64,000 nt of DNA from Maribacter aquivivus (GCF_900142175.1 NZ_FQZX01000002.1:229317-293316), one strand, 5' to 3'; positions 8,957 through 18,120 are shown, counted from the first letter of the stretch. Notes: a model not told the origin generated them from the letters alone. Made by a program: numbers and translations.

Positions 8957-9083
8957 ATGCTTGGGTATATCAATCTAATTTTGATACGTTTTATAACAAT
9001 GTTTTAACAATAAGAGTCAAGCAATTTTATGTAATTATTTGAACTTTGCGCGACAAACAATACACTTTACAAATTAAAAATAT

Positions 9084-10184
9084 ATGAATAAGCAAGCATT
9101 ATTAACTCCGTTTTATAAAAATTTAGACTTAAAAAATCGTGTTGTAATGGCACCTATGACTCGAAGCAGAGCTGCAAATGATGGTAATGTGCCTACAGAA
9201 GATTTACATGTTCCTTATTACACTCAAAGAGCATCTGCAGGATTAATTATTACCGAAGGCTCACAAGTCTCTAAAGATGCCGTAGGTTATATTAACACTG
9301 CGGGAATTTATTCTAAAGAACAGGTAGAAGGCTGGAAAAAAATTACAACAGCTGTTCATAATAAAGGTGGAAAAATATTTATTCAATTGTGGCATGTTGG
9401 GCGTATGTCTCATCCAGATTTTCATGATGGGGAATTACCATTAGCCCCATCAGCATTAAATCCGAATGCAAAATCTTATACGACTGAAGGATTTAAAGAT
9501 ACCGTGACACCAAAAGCAATGACCATAGAAGACATTAAACAAACGGTAGAAGATTTTAAAAACGCCGCTATCAATGCCGTTGAAGCGGGATTTGACGGAG
9601 TGGAAATTCATTCTTCTAACGGATATTTATTTCACCAATTTTTTAATGGCACTTCTAATATTAGAACGGATGAATATGGTGGAAATATAGAAAATAGAAC
9701 TCGCTTCTTTTTTGAAGTTTTAGACGTTATGAAAGCCGTAATTCCACAAGAAAAAATAGGAGTACGATTTAATCCGTCGTTAAACGATATGTTCGGTATC
9801 ACTTTAGATGAAGAAACAATACCAACTTTCGAATATATTATCAAGAAATTGAATGATTATGATTTGGCTTATGTTCATTTATCTGAGCCATTTAATGACG
9901 TTTCTAATGTGCCATTCGCTGTAGAACATATCGCAAAGCATTTTAGACCTCTATATAATGGAACTCTAATGATCAACGCTGGTTTTAACCAAGAGTCAGG
10001 CAACAAGGTAATTGAAAATGGTAATGCAGATTTGGTTGCATTCGGTAAGCCGTTTATTTCTAATCCTGACTTGCTTGAGCGTTTCGAGCATAATTACCCG
10101 CTTGCAGAATGGGATGCAGACACTTTTTATACTCCAGGTAAAGAAGGTTATATAGATTATCCAAAATACAGTGAAGCAAACTAA
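9084..10184 (+). CDS. Old Yellow Enzyme family alkene reductase
   Basis: A 366-residue FMN-dependent ene-reductase of the NemA/OYE class that reduces activated C=C bonds (enones, nitro-alkenes, maleimides) with NAD(P)H. The segment EIHSSNGYLFHQF holds the substrate-binding pair H176 and N179. The N-terminal FMN segment VVMAPMTRSRA and RTDEYGG are conserved. The length is standard. It is a single gene bounded by a terminator; there is no adjacent TetR repressor of the NemR type. Reactive-electrophile detoxification is the usual role and fits the similar enzymes at the right end of the window. Confidence 0.93.
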   Translation: MNKQALLTPFYKNLDLKNRVVMAPMTRSRAANDGNVPTEDLHVPYYTQRASAGLIITEGSQVSKDAVGYINTAGIYSKEQVEGWKKITTAVHNKGGKIFIQLWHVGRMSHPDFHDGELPLAPSALNPNAKSYTTEGFKDTVTPKAMTIEDIKQTVEDFKNAAINAVEAGFDGVEIHSSNGYLFHQFFNGTSNIRTDEYGGNIENRTRFFFEVLDVMKAVIPQEKIGVRFNPSLNDMFGITLDEETIPTFEYIIKKLNDYDLAYVHLSEPFNDVSNVPFAVEHIAKHFRPLYNGTLMINAGFNQESGNKVIENGNADLVAFGKPFISNPDLLERFEHNYPLAEWDADTFYTPGKEGYIDYPKYSEAN

Positions 10185-10208
10185 GTGTTTTAATAAAAAC
10201 ATTACAAT

Positions 10209-10240
10209 AACAAAAAGCAGCCAAATGGCTGCTTTTTGTT
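10209..10240. terminator. Bidirectional terminator
   Basis: A 14-bp perfect stem (AACAAAAAGCAGCC) with loop AAAT, and A/T runs on both sides. It separates the OYE gene from the convergent small hydrophilic protein gene. Confidence 0.92.
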
Positions 10241-10246
10241 TTACTA

Positions 10247-10528
10247 CTACCTAATAGTATCAGTATCTTGTTCTAAATTTTCATTTTCAGATCCACCCTG
10301 ACTATAAAGTTGATTCTCCTCATCCTTTAAGTTAATTTGATTTTTCGGCATACTGCGTCCAGGTACATCTAAATCTTTACCTGCAAAATCTACATCATTA
10401 TTTCGATTAATTAATTGTAAATCATCGCCACCATCCGTTCTTGTATTTTTTGTCTTTTCTCCTAATGCAGATAAATCTTCTTCTGTAACATCAGAATTAT
10501 AATCCGCTTTGCTATTTTCATTTTTCAT
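10247..10528 (-). CDS. Small hydrophilic acidic protein of unknown function
   Basis: A 93-residue protein rich in Asp, Glu, Asn and Gln with almost no hydrophobic core, so it is probably intrinsically disordered. I start it at MKNENSKADYN rather than nine codons earlier, because the upstream codons are A/T-rich filler. A segment DLDVPGRSMPKNQINLKDEENQLYS looks like the conserved core of small Bacteroidota proteins often linked to stress conditions, but I cannot name a family with certainty. It is a single gene ending at the bidirectional terminator. Confidence 0.7.
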   Translation of the reverse strand: MKNENSKADYNSDVTEEDLSALGEKTKNTRTDGGDDLQLINRNNDVDFAGKDLDVPGRSMPKNQINLKDEENQLYSQGGSENENLEQDTDTIR

Positions 10529-10733
10529 AATTATTTTTTTTAATATTATATGCACAAGTTATAGTTACTAAAACTTTACCCTTATCGCTTTCAAATAAAA
10601 TTCATGCTCTTTTAAAATAATTTGAATTGCATATATTGATGTCATCGGAAAAATGTAATCGTGTTAAGAAATAAGGGGAAAGCATTAAGGTTAACGGTAG
10701 TATTTAGCCAACTTGCAAATAAATAATTTGAAG

Positions 10734-11357
10734 ATGGAAAATGTATTAGTAGCCGGTGCCAATGGTACCACAGGAAAAAAAATAGTAAACCTTTTAAAAA
10801 GTTCTCAATATTTTGAACCTGTCGCAATGGTGCGTAAAGAAGAGCAGAGAGAACAGTTTGAAAAAGAAAATATAAAAACAGTACTAGGTGATTTAGAAAA
10901 AGATTTATCACATACTGTAGAAAATATAGATAAGGTAATTTTTGCAGCTGGATCTGGTGGTAAAAAAGTAGTTGAAGTTGATCAAGAAGGTGCTAAAAAT
11001 TTAATCGATGTTTCTAAAAAAGCAAACATTAAAAAGTTTGTAATGCTAAGTTCTATGGGTGCAGATAACCCTGAAGAAGCAAACGATTTAAAAGACTATT
11101 TAAGAGCAAAACACAATGCTGACGAATATCTAAAATCTGCGAATTTAATCCATGCCATTGTAAGACCTGGTTCTCTAACAAATGATGCTGGTACAGGTAA
11201 AATTAAACTACAATCTAAACTGAACAAAAAAGGTTCTATTACTAGAGATGATGTAGCACAAACCTTAGTAAGGTCGCTACATGATGATGCCGCTATAAAT
11301 TCAACTTTTGAAATTATACAGGGCGAAACTTTAATAGGGAAAGCTATGGATGCCTAA
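10734..11357 (+). CDS. NAD(P)H-binding atypical SDR protein
   Basis: A 207-residue Rossmann-fold protein. The N-terminal VLVAGANGTTGKKIV carries the GxxGxxG nucleotide-binding loop of atypical short-chain dehydrogenases (NmrA/YwnB/HIM1-like). The central VMLSSMGAD and YLRAKHNADEYL segments match the family, with the catalytic Tyr position not obviously conserved. The start at 10734 (MENVLVAG) is preferred over a TTG seven codons upstream because the fold begins immediately. Such proteins act as NAD(P)H-dependent reductases or redox sensors; the substrate is unknown. It is a single gene closed by a terminator. Confidence 0.87.
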   Translation: MENVLVAGANGTTGKKIVNLLKSSQYFEPVAMVRKEEQREQFEKENIKTVLGDLEKDLSHTVENIDKVIFAAGSGGKKVVEVDQEGAKNLIDVSKKANIKKFVMLSSMGADNPEEANDLKDYLRAKHNADEYLKSANLIHAIVRPGSLTNDAGTGKIKLQSKLNKKGSITRDDVAQTLVRSLHDDAAINSTFEIIQGETLIGKAMDA

Positions 11358-11391
11358 TAGACGACTAAAAAACTGTTTATTAACTAGAAAT

Positions 11392-11420
11392 AAAAGTCAA
11401 TACTCATAGTATTGACTTTT
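11392..11420 (+). terminator. Intrinsic terminator
   Basis: A 13-bp perfect stem AAAAGTCAATACT with a 3-nt loop, followed by T residues, 34 nt after the SDR-like gene. Confidence 0.85.
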
Positions 11421-11479
11421 TTAAGTTCAATAACATTTTACCTTATCTATTTAAAGTATTTATACTTAACCATGTTATG

Positions 11480-11487
11480 TATCTTCG
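11480..11487 (+). promoter_or_regulatory. Putative -7 box (TATCTTCG)
   Basis: A seven-of-eight match to TAnnTTTG, 23 nt upstream of the lipoprotein gene at 11511. Confidence 0.35.
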
Positions 11488-11510
11488 TACTAAACTAAAC
11501 AACCTAAAAT

Positions 11511-12698
11511 ATGAAAAGTTCATTTTTAAAGATAACTATGGTGCTCTCCGTAGTAATATCGCTAAATTCCTGTAAAGAGAATAAAAAAGAAAGCAATGAC
11601 AATGCTGCAACCGAAGTAGAACTTGATAGTACCGATTTGGCTTTGTTAGATTTAAACTTACCTGAAGGTTTTAAAATTGAGGTTTACGCTAGGGGAGTAG
11701 ATGGTGCGCGTTCTATGGCTATGGGTGACAACGGGACGCTGTTTGTTGGTACTCGTACAGAAAACAATGTGTATGCTATTCAAGATACTAATGGCGATTT
11801 TAAAGCTGATAATATTATAGTGCTTGATACCATGGAGGTACCTAATGGTATTGCTATGCGAAATGGGGATTTATACGTGGCTCAAGTTGGTAGCCTTTGG
11901 AAATATCCGAATATTGAAGAGCAGATTGGTGGTGAGCTAGAAAAGGAATTAATTTATGATGATTTTCCGACAGAATTTCATCACGGATGGAAATATATAG
12001 CCTTCGGACCAGATGATAAACTTTACGTCCCTGTTGGCGCTCCTTGTAATATTTGCAATAAAACAGATGAAGATGAGCGATTTGCAACTATCTCAAGAAT
12101 GGATCCTGACGGTAGCAATCGTGAGATTTATGCTAGAGGAGTCAGAAACTCTGTCGGATTCACTTGGCATCCTGATACCAAGCAAATGTGGTTTACAGAT
12201 AATGGTCGTGATATGTTAGGTGACGATATTCCGCCTTGCGAACTAAACACAGTTACTGAAGCTGGTCAGCATTTTGGATACCCTTTTTGCCATGGTGGTA
12301 TTGTTAAAGATCCAGAATTTGGAGATTTAAGGCCTTGTTCAGATTTTGTAGATCCTGCTTTACAGTTAGATGCTCATGTTGCTCCACTTGGTATTAAATT
12401 TTATACCGGTACTATGTTCCCTGCAGAATATAAGGGTAAAGCTTTCATTGCAGAACATGGTTCATGGAACAGAAGTAAGAAAGTGGGTTATAGAATTATG
12501 ATGGTTGATATTGAAGATGGTGAGGTTGTTAATAGCGAAACTTTTATTGATGGTTGGTTAGATGAAGTAGCTCAAAAAGCTACCGGAAGACCAGTTGATC
12601 TATTGGTGTTAGATGATGGCTCTATGCTTATTTCTGATGATTTCGGAGATGCAATTTATAGACTTTCATACAGCAATACAGCCGTAGCGAGTAACTAA
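11511..12698 (+). CDS. Sorbosone/glucose dehydrogenase-like beta-propeller lipoprotein
   Basis: A 395-residue exported lipoprotein: hydrophobic signal followed by lipobox SLNSC with Cys21. The mature region is a six-bladed propeller of the PQQ-dependent sugar dehydrogenase (GSDH/sorbosone dehydrogenase) superfamily. It has recognisable blocks LPEGFKIEVYARG, SMAMGDNGTLFVGTR, ARGVRNSVGFTWHP, WFTDNGRD and FIAEHGSWNRS. Several Cys occur mid-protein (GAPCNICNK and nearby), which might form disulfides or bind a haem or metal. Periplasmic oxidation of a sugar or aldehyde is the family's role; PQQ binding is not proven. It is a single gene with its own terminator. Confidence 0.87.
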   Translation: MKSSFLKITMVLSVVISLNSCKENKKESNDNAATEVELDSTDLALLDLNLPEGFKIEVYARGVDGARSMAMGDNGTLFVGTRTENNVYAIQDTNGDFKADNIIVLDTMEVPNGIAMRNGDLYVAQVGSLWKYPNIEEQIGGELEKELIYDDFPTEFHHGWKYIAFGPDDKLYVPVGAPCNICNKTDEDERFATISRMDPDGSNREIYARGVRNSVGFTWHPDTKQMWFTDNGRDMLGDDIPPCELNTVTEAGQHFGYPFCHGGIVKDPEFGDLRPCSDFVDPALQLDAHVAPLGIKFYTGTMFPAEYKGKAFIAEHGSWNRSKKVGYRIMMVDIEDGEVVNSETFIDGWLDEVAQKATGRPVDLLVLDDGSMLISDDFGDAIYRLSYSNTAVASN

Positions 12699-12720
12699 TA
12701 AGTATAACTTCTTAGATTAT

Positions 12721-12750
12721 AAAAAAGCAGCCTTTAAGGGCTGCTTTTTT
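12721..12750 (+). terminator. Intrinsic terminator
   Basis: A 12-bp stem AAAAAAGCAGCC with a 6-nt loop and a T run, 23 nt after the sorbosone-dehydrogenase-like gene. Confidence 0.9.
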
Positions 12751-12825
12751 CGGTACTAAATGTTCATGTTTATTTCGCAACCCTTATATTTATACTCCCT
12801 ATTTGTATAATTAGAACATCTCATC

Positions 12826-13725
12826 ATGAACGACTCAAATTCTCGTAGAATATTTTTAAAACAGACTGGAATACTTTCCGTAAGCTCCATGCTTCCCTTA
12901 TCTGTATTACCGATGGATTATAAATATAAAATGGGTTTACAATTATTTACTATTCGCGATGCAATGGCTAAAGACCCAATTGAGAGTATTAAATACGTAC
13001 GTGAGCTAGGGTATGTTGACGGAGAAATTTATGGTTATGATGGTGAGAATGACACGTATTACGGTATAAAATCTAAGGAATTTAAAAAACAGATAGATGA
13101 TTTAGATTTTACTATCTCTAGCGGACATTATGATTTTTCTAGTCGTTTTAATGAGCCTAAAGAAAAGCTAGAACGTTATGTAGATCAATGTATAGAAGGT
13201 GCTATCACCCTAAATAGCACATACATTACATGGCCATGGTTGGCACCAGAATATCGAACAATTGAAAATTTTAAAATTCTGAAGGATAAATTAAATGTAA
13301 TTGGAGAACAGGTAACCAATGCCGGATTACAGTTTGCTTATCATAATCACGATTTTGAATTTACGGACCACAATGGAGAGCAAGGCTATGATATAATCTT
13401 ATCTGGCACAGATGCAAGTTTAGTAAAACTACAAATGGATATGTATTGGGTTGAGCATTCTGCAGATAAGAGTCCGGCTGAATTAATTGCCGAAAACCCA
13501 GGTCGCTATGTTATGTGGCATATTAAAGATATGGACAAAGTAACTCGAGATTATTCTGAAATGGGTAATGGATCTATTGATTACAAAAGTATGTTATCAT
13601 CTATTAACAAAGATGATTTACAATATTACTATATAGAGCAAGGCGGAAATTTTGCAGAGAACTCTATGCAAAGTATTACTGATAGCGCTACCTATTTCAA
13701 GAAACATCTTCAACGTTATTTATAA
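12826..13725 (+). CDS. Sugar phosphate isomerase/epimerase-like TIM-barrel protein
   Basis: A 299-residue AP-endonuclease-2-fold TIM barrel. The N-terminus NSRRIFLKQTG followed by a hydrophobic stretch resembles a twin-arginine export signal, common in secreted Bacteroidota members. Metal-site segments are visible: YHNHDFEF (His/Glu), LQMDMYWVEHS (Asp/His) and MWHIKDMD. These coordinate Mn/Zn in xylose-isomerase-like epimerases. The substrate is unknown; a small sugar or inositol derivative is plausible. The aminotransferase gene starts 5 nt after the stop, so the two are probably cotranscribed. Confidence 0.88.
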   Translation: MNDSNSRRIFLKQTGILSVSSMLPLSVLPMDYKYKMGLQLFTIRDAMAKDPIESIKYVRELGYVDGEIYGYDGENDTYYGIKSKEFKKQIDDLDFTISSGHYDFSSRFNEPKEKLERYVDQCIEGAITLNSTYITWPWLAPEYRTIENFKILKDKLNVIGEQVTNAGLQFAYHNHDFEFTDHNGEQGYDIILSGTDASLVKLQMDMYWVEHSADKSPAELIAENPGRYVMWHIKDMDKVTRDYSEMGNGSIDYKSMLSSINKDDLQYYYIEQGGNFAENSMQSITDSATYFKKHLQRYL

Positions 13726-13730
13726 GTTAT

Positions 13731-14570
13731 ATGAGCTATCCTGATAAAGTATACCTAAACGGAAGTATTGTAAATTCTGCAGATGCTAAAGTATCTGTTT
13801 TCGATCGCGGATTTATTTTTGGTGATGGATTATACGAAGTAATGGTTCAGATAAACGGCAGATTTTTTTATGAAAAGGAACATCTAGAGCGATTACAATC
13901 AGGACTCCAAAAAATCAATATTGAGTTCGACGTTAGTTTGCTCAAAAATGAAATTCTCACTTTGTTAAAAGTAGCATCGCTTACAGATAAAGACTGCATG
14001 CTTTATATTCAAATTACTAGGGGAGTAGCACCAAGACAACATTCATTTCCTGGAGATATAAAACCAACAGTTATGATGTATGCTGTACCAAAGGTTTTAC
14101 CTGAAATAAATACTGTAAATGCCCATGTAATAACTAGAAATGATTTTAGATGGTCTCGCTGCGATATTAAAATGACCTCTCTTTTAGGTAATGTGATGTT
14201 GAATGAAGAAGCCATGCAACTTGAATGTTACGAAACCATATTAAATAGAGACGGAGTTTTTACCGAAGCATCTCATTCCAATTTGTTTTTCGTAAAAAAT
14301 GGGGTAGTATACACACATCCGGCAAATGAGTATATTCTTAATGGTATTACTAGAATTGTGGTAATTGAGCTTTGTCACTCCTTAGGCATAGAAATTAAAG
14401 AAACTCCTATTTCATTAGCAGAATTGAATACTATTGATGAAGCATTCTTAACAGGTACGAGTACACAGATTGCTGCAATTCAACAAATTGATGACTACAA
14501 ACTATATACAGGAAATGAAAAAGGCCCCGTAACACAAAGATTACAAGAGGCCTTTTTAAAACTTAGATAA
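13731..14570 (+). CDS. Class IV aminotransferase, D-amino-acid transaminase-like
   Basis: A 279-residue fold-type IV PLP enzyme. It shows the N-terminal VYLNGSIV and FDRGFIFGDGLYE blocks, the PLP Lys147 in RCDIKMTSLLGN, and the cofactor-phosphate loop TEASHSNLFFV and GTSTQI. The RCDIK context matches D-alanine transaminases better than BCAT or ADC lyase. The reaction would interconvert D-amino acids and 2-oxo acids, feeding peptidoglycan or catabolism. It follows the epimerase-like gene by 5 nt, and its stop codon is only 4 nt from that of the convergent nucleoside-hydrolase-like gene. Confidence 0.88.
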   Translation: MSYPDKVYLNGSIVNSADAKVSVFDRGFIFGDGLYEVMVQINGRFFYEKEHLERLQSGLQKINIEFDVSLLKNEILTLLKVASLTDKDCMLYIQITRGVAPRQHSFPGDIKPTVMMYAVPKVLPEINTVNAHVITRNDFRWSRCDIKMTSLLGNVMLNEEAMQLECYETILNRDGVFTEASHSNLFFVKNGVVYTHPANEYILNGITRIVVIELCHSLGIEIKETPISLAELNTIDEAFLTGTSTQIAAIQQIDDYKLYTGNEKGPVTQRLQEAFLKLR

Positions 14571-14574
14571 GATT

Positions 14575-15417
14575 TTAATCTACCTTAAAATAGGTAAAAA
14601 ATTCATCTGTATCCTTAATATCCATAAGGTTTAATATGTAGCATACTTCACTTAAATCTGAAAAATCAAGTCCGCCTTCAGCAACACTTTCATTTAAATA
14701 TCTACCCTCTTTTCCGTTATACTTGTTTCCTAAACGTATAGCAGTATTCCAAACTTTGGTCAAGTGGTCATCGTTTAATTTCGATTCCCAATCTACCTTA
14801 CCATCAGACTTTAAACCCGGTGTACCATTACCAACTTCATTACCATCAGCAATTTTATGGTAATCTGTAACCGTTTTTGTATACATAAGTTTAACGGGTT
14901 TGGTAACAGATTCATTCCAATCACTATGTTGAACTACATGAACACTTTCTCTTATTTTGATTGAAGGATCTTTTTTTGACAACTCCTTAACCCAATCTGC
15001 AGTGAAATCTGACTGTCCGGCTTCTGCAACCCAAATAGAGCCGCCATTTTCAATGATTTTTAATGCTTTAATTACTACTTTATCAACCGATGCTTTCCAT
15101 TCTTTATCTGCATCTACCCAGTTTTCATGAAAGGCCATCGGCATTAATTCGTTTGGCGGTACATACAAACCTTCTTGAATACCATAAGTACCTGCAACTG
15201 CAAGATAATTTAAGTCCTTATAATCTGGGTGATTTAGTAGCGTAGCAAAACCTGCTGCTGTATGTAAATCGTCAATATCTGTTTTACAGTCTAACTGTAC
15301 TAGCAATAAATCTTTATCAATATTGAATGTTGCTTTTTGTGCCTTTACTCCCATACTAAAGAGTAGGGCACATGTTAAGCCCGATATTATTTTATTTACA
15401 CTGTTAACTTTTTTCAT
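14575..15417 (-). CDS. Secreted nucleoside hydrolase-like protein
   Basis: A 280-residue exported protein; the signal peptide ends near MGVKAQK. The first strand LVQLDCKTDIDDLHTAAG resembles the Ca-binding Asp cluster of inosine-uridine nucleoside hydrolases and DUF1593 proteins (DxDxxxDD), with shifted spacing. Downstream LNYLAVAGTYG, WVAEAGQSDF and VVQHSDWNES also resemble that fold. The relationship is remote, so hydrolysis of N-glycosidic bonds is inference. The protein is about 30-40 residues shorter than classical nucleoside hydrolases. It is monocistronic and convergent with the aminotransferase. Confidence 0.65.
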   Translation of the reverse strand: MKKVNSVNKIISGLTCALLFSMGVKAQKATFNIDKDLLLVQLDCKTDIDDLHTAAGFATLLNHPDYKDLNYLAVAGTYGIQEGLYVPPNELMPMAFHENWVDADKEWKASVDKVVIKALKIIENGGSIWVAEAGQSDFTADWVKELSKKDPSIKIRESVHVVQHSDWNESVTKPVKLMYTKTVTDYHKIADGNEVGNGTPGLKSDGKVDWESKLNDDHLTKVWNTAIRLGNKYNGKEGRYLNESVAEGGLDFSDLSEVCYILNLMDIKDTDEFFTYFKVD

Positions 15418-15597
15418 TTTAAGATATTTGAGTTGATTGATTTGTTGTTTCCACTAAAGTATCAAATATTAACTTGACTACAATAGAATTCATATCTATT
15501 CGAATACCAAATTTTTAGTAATATTCAAGTATATAATTTAATCACAAATACTATCTAAATCTATTATCTTACTAGACCAAACAACAAAACTCAAACA

Positions 15598-16908
15598 ATG
15601 AAAAAATTAATTCTTTCATTATCGACATTTCTGGTGTTGCTAATACTAAATCCACTTTTAGCTTTTGAACCCGTACTCGAAACAGATTGCAATTATGATG
15701 AAGCTAGCTATACATTAATTTTGGAAGGATACGATTGGGGACCAGCAGTGAAAAAGGTAGTACTACCTACTGTAGAATTGACAACAGAAGCTAATGCTAC
15801 AGATTATAGAATTGAAGCTGAAAGAAATGCAGAAGGTGTAGAAATGAAGCCAGAAGAAGCAAAAGGTAGGCGAGAAATAGTATTCGCTTATGTTTCTGAT
15901 GCCAATGGGAGCAGAGTATCTAAAGGAAATCATATAACCTTAGTTTTATTAGTGCACCCAAACAATCCAATAGATTCTCCTATAAAATATGTTATTAAAG
16001 ATGGTAGAGGAAGTAATCAATGGATTGATTATAAAATGACCATTACCCATGCATCTACAAATAAAATATGGAATAATGAAGCCTCTCGTAGATACACAGA
16101 TCTAGACAGGTTTAATTTAAATGGAAAGCATACAAGTAATGACATCACCTTAGCATACGCATCTTATAAGCCTAACACTACTTCAGCGAAATCTCCTTTA
16201 ATAATATGGCTACATGGTGGTGGCGAAGGTGGCACTGACCCAAGTATTGCTTTGGTTGCTAATAAGGCAACAAACTATGCATCACCTGAAATTCAATCCT
16301 ATTTTAACGGTGCATATGTTCTTGTGCCCCAAGCACCAACTTTTTGGATGCAAGATGCCAATGGAGCATATACGAGGGGTGATAACGATGACATCTATAA
16401 TAAAACCTTATTCAACCTAATCGACAATTTCGTAAAAGATAATCCTGAGATAGATACACACAGAGTTTATATTGGCGGATGTTCAAATGGTGGGTATATG
16501 AGTTTAAAACTAATACTTGAACACCCAAAATATTTCGCTGCGGGTTATATAAGTGCGCTTGCTTATCTAGATACGAATGTTACCGACATACAAATTGAAA
16601 GCATTAAAAATGTACCGATTTGGTTTGTTCACTCTAAGGACGATACAACGACAGTACCAGATGAAACTGTTGTACCATTATATAATAGGTTAATTAATGC
16701 TAAAGCACCGAATGTTCATTTCTCTTATTATGAGCATGTTATTGATTTAACCGGATTTTATGGTGGCGAAAACTACTATTTTCCTGGGCATTGGTCTTGG
16801 ATTTACAGCCACGCTAACCATGCAAATTTTGATTTTAATGGAGAACCAGTCTTATTAAAAGGTGAAAATGTGACTATTATGGAGTGGTTAGCTGCTCAAA
16901 AAAAGTAA
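15598..16908 (+). CDS. Secreted alpha/beta-hydrolase esterase (PHB-depolymerase/peptidase-like)
   Basis: A 436-residue exported hydrolase. The signal peptide ends around PLLAF. Residues 25-170 form an N-terminal beta domain of the kind placed before esterase domains in Bacteroidota. The catalytic domain has an oxyanion-region LIIWLHGGGEGG, the nucleophile elbow GGCSNGG with Ser296, an acid candidate in HSKDDTT (D348/D349), and a His in HANHANFD (H405/H408). The arrangement matches PHB-depolymerase or feruloyl-esterase-like enzymes. It probably hydrolyses an ester or peptide outside the cytoplasm; the substrate is unknown. It is a single gene. Confidence 0.85.
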   Translation: MKKLILSLSTFLVLLILNPLLAFEPVLETDCNYDEASYTLILEGYDWGPAVKKVVLPTVELTTEANATDYRIEAERNAEGVEMKPEEAKGRREIVFAYVSDANGSRVSKGNHITLVLLVHPNNPIDSPIKYVIKDGRGSNQWIDYKMTITHASTNKIWNNEASRRYTDLDRFNLNGKHTSNDITLAYASYKPNTTSAKSPLIIWLHGGGEGGTDPSIALVANKATNYASPEIQSYFNGAYVLVPQAPTFWMQDANGAYTRGDNDDIYNKTLFNLIDNFVKDNPEIDTHRVYIGGCSNGGYMSLKLILEHPKYFAAGYISALAYLDTNVTDIQIESIKNVPIWFVHSKDDTTTVPDETVVPLYNRLINAKAPNVHFSYYEHVIDLTGFYGGENYYFPGHWSWIYSHANHANFDFNGEPVLLKGENVTIMEWLAAQKK

Positions 16909-17008
16909 GAATTGCCTTAATTCTACTCAAAACAAGCAAAAACTCTTAAAGTATTCACAAAATATTGATTTAAAAAAAGTTTAAACCCTGTTTGTCAACT
17001 ATTGGCGT

Positions 17009-17016
17009 CATCTTTG
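17009..17016 (+). promoter_or_regulatory. Putative -7 box of cspA (CATCTTTG)
   Basis: A seven-of-eight match to TAnnTTTG, 36 nt upstream of the preferred ATG at 17053. TTTG lies upstream at 16991-16994 with a 14-bp gap. It shows that an in-frame TTG at 17002 lies inside the promoter and is not the start. Confidence 0.45.
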
Positions 17017-17052
17017 CAGCTTAATAAGTATTATAAATTAAATTACATTACA

Positions 17053-17244
17053 ATGAGTAAAGGAACAGTAAAATTTTTCAATGACACAAAAGGATTCGGT
17101 TTTATCACTGAAGAAGGAGTTGAAAAAGACCACTTTGTACACATTTCAGGTTTAATCGACGAAATTCGTGAAGGCGATGAAGTTGAATTCGAACTTAAAG
17201 AAGGAAACAAAGGATTAAACGCAGTGAACGTTAAAGTTATCTAA
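17053..17244 (+). CDS. cspA: Cold-shock protein CspA
   Basis: A classical 63-residue single-domain cold-shock protein, MSKGTVKFFNDTKGFGFI, with RNP1 KGFGFI and RNP2 HFVHISGL. The start at 17053 gives the exact family N-terminus; a longer in-frame reading from 17002 would include the promoter. It is an RNA chaperone that melts secondary structure. It is monocistronic with its own terminator. Its C-terminal half (VHISGLIDEIREGDEV) closely resembles the cold-shock domain of the longer protein at 568, so the two are paralogues. Confidence 0.95.
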   Translation: MSKGTVKFFNDTKGFGFITEEGVEKDHFVHISGLIDEIREGDEVEFELKEGNKGLNAVNVKVI

Positions 17245-17268
17245 GACATATATACTTTCAAGTTTAAT

Positions 17269-17298
17269 AAAAAGCTCTTCAGAAATGAAGAGCTTTTT
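17269..17298. terminator. Bidirectional terminator
   Basis: A 12-bp stem AAAAAGCTCTTC with a 6-nt loop and flanking A and T runs, located between cspA and the convergent XRE regulator. Confidence 0.92.
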
Positions 17299-17301
17299 TT
17301 A

Positions 17302-18057
17302 TTATCGCTCATTTTTAAGCCTATCGAAATCTTTTTCTAATTGAAATAGTTTCTCTTCTATATTAAAATTGGTCTCAGGCAATCTGTGATAGAACACATA
17401 CCTAACACGCCACATCTCTTTTATTTCTTTAGATTGCAATTCCACATCATCTACATTCTTGTGCTCGGCACGTAAAACATAAGTATCATTGGTTATAAAT
17501 AATCGCCTAAGAATGATGCTTTTATCTGTAATTACAAAAACAAGTGTTCCATTATTCAATTTTGAGTATACCGATGGCGGAATCAATTCACCTATGGCAA
17601 TATCTTTTGGGAACATGCCCAATTCATTTTTACTCATTTCTAAATTCTGTACAGTGTAAGCCCTGAATTTCTTATCAGGATTAATAGGTAAGGATAGAAA
17701 TGGTAAATCTTGAATGTAAGAATATTTATTATAATACTTAATATAATCGTTCTGATTTAAGGTGGTAATACAAGGTACTTTTATAAAAAACTCTTGCTCA
17801 CCTAAATCTTGTTCAACAGTTAAATTTCCTTTAAACTTTAATAAATTATTTACGGTTAATTCTGTTGTTAATAGGTCATCAATAGGAATGCTAAAATAAT
17901 TAGCAATTTTAATTAGTGTTTCTAATTTAGGTTCACTTCGTCCTTCTTCATACGCCCCTAAGGTCCCTCTTTTAAGCTCAAATAGCTCTGCAAACGCCTG
18001 TTGACTAAGACTTTTTAAACTTCTTATTTTTCTAATATTCTTTCCGAAGTATGACAT
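17302..18057 (-). CDS. XRE-family regulator with C-terminal S24-like region
   Basis: A 251-residue regulator. Residues 6-62 are a lambda-repressor-type helix-turn-helix (IRKIRSLKSLSQQAFAELFE, GTLGAYEEGRSEPKLETLIKIA). Residues 115-220 resemble a peptidase S24/LexA C-terminal fold (FRAYTV, GELIPPSVYSKLNNGTLVFV), but I see no clear Ser-Lys catalytic dyad. The last ~25 residues are helical. It is divergent from the PspA/flotillin operon, and the 240-bp gap contains half-sites TTGCTAAT/ATTAGCAA around an exact promoter. It is therefore probably the local regulator of that operon and of itself. The regulatory link is inference from layout. Confidence 0.87.
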   Translation of the reverse strand: MSYFGKNIRKIRSLKSLSQQAFAELFELKRGTLGAYEEGRSEPKLETLIKIANYFSIPIDDLLTTELTVNNLLKFKGNLTVEQDLGEQEFFIKVPCITTLNQNDYIKYYNKYSYIQDLPFLSLPINPDKKFRAYTVQNLEMSKNELGMFPKDIAIGELIPPSVYSKLNNGTLVFVITDKSIILRRLFITNDTYVLRAEHKNVDDVELQSKEIKEMWRVRYVFYHRLPETNFNIEEKLFQLEKDFDRLKNER

Positions 18058-18060
18058 ATT

Positions 18061-18120
18061 TTGCTAATAAAATTTGCAATTGATAAAAATATTATTATAT
18101 TTGTCTAACAAAATTAGCAA
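18061..18120. promoter_or_regulatory. Putative operator of the XRE regulator
   Basis: TTGCTAAT (18061-18068) is followed after 3 bp by the imperfect inverse ATTTGCAA, forming one near-palindrome over the -33 region. A further exact inverse ATTAGCAA lies at 18113-18120 just downstream of the -7 box. Three copies of one half-site around a promoter next to a divergent HTH gene is a classical operator layout. Confidence 0.55.
18073..18103 (+). promoter_or_regulatory. Promoter of the PspA/flotillin operon
   Basis: TTTG at 18073-18076 and TATATTTG at 18096-18103 are exact matches to the Bacteroidota -33 and -7 elements with the ideal 19-bp spacing. It is the best promoter in the window. It would start transcription near 18110, giving a ~190-nt leader before the YbjN-like gene. 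Confidence 0.75.

Noticed and set aside
16214..16420. A 68-codon plus-strand frame inside the esterase gene
   Set aside because: It overlaps the real catalytic domain in another frame and has no features of its own.
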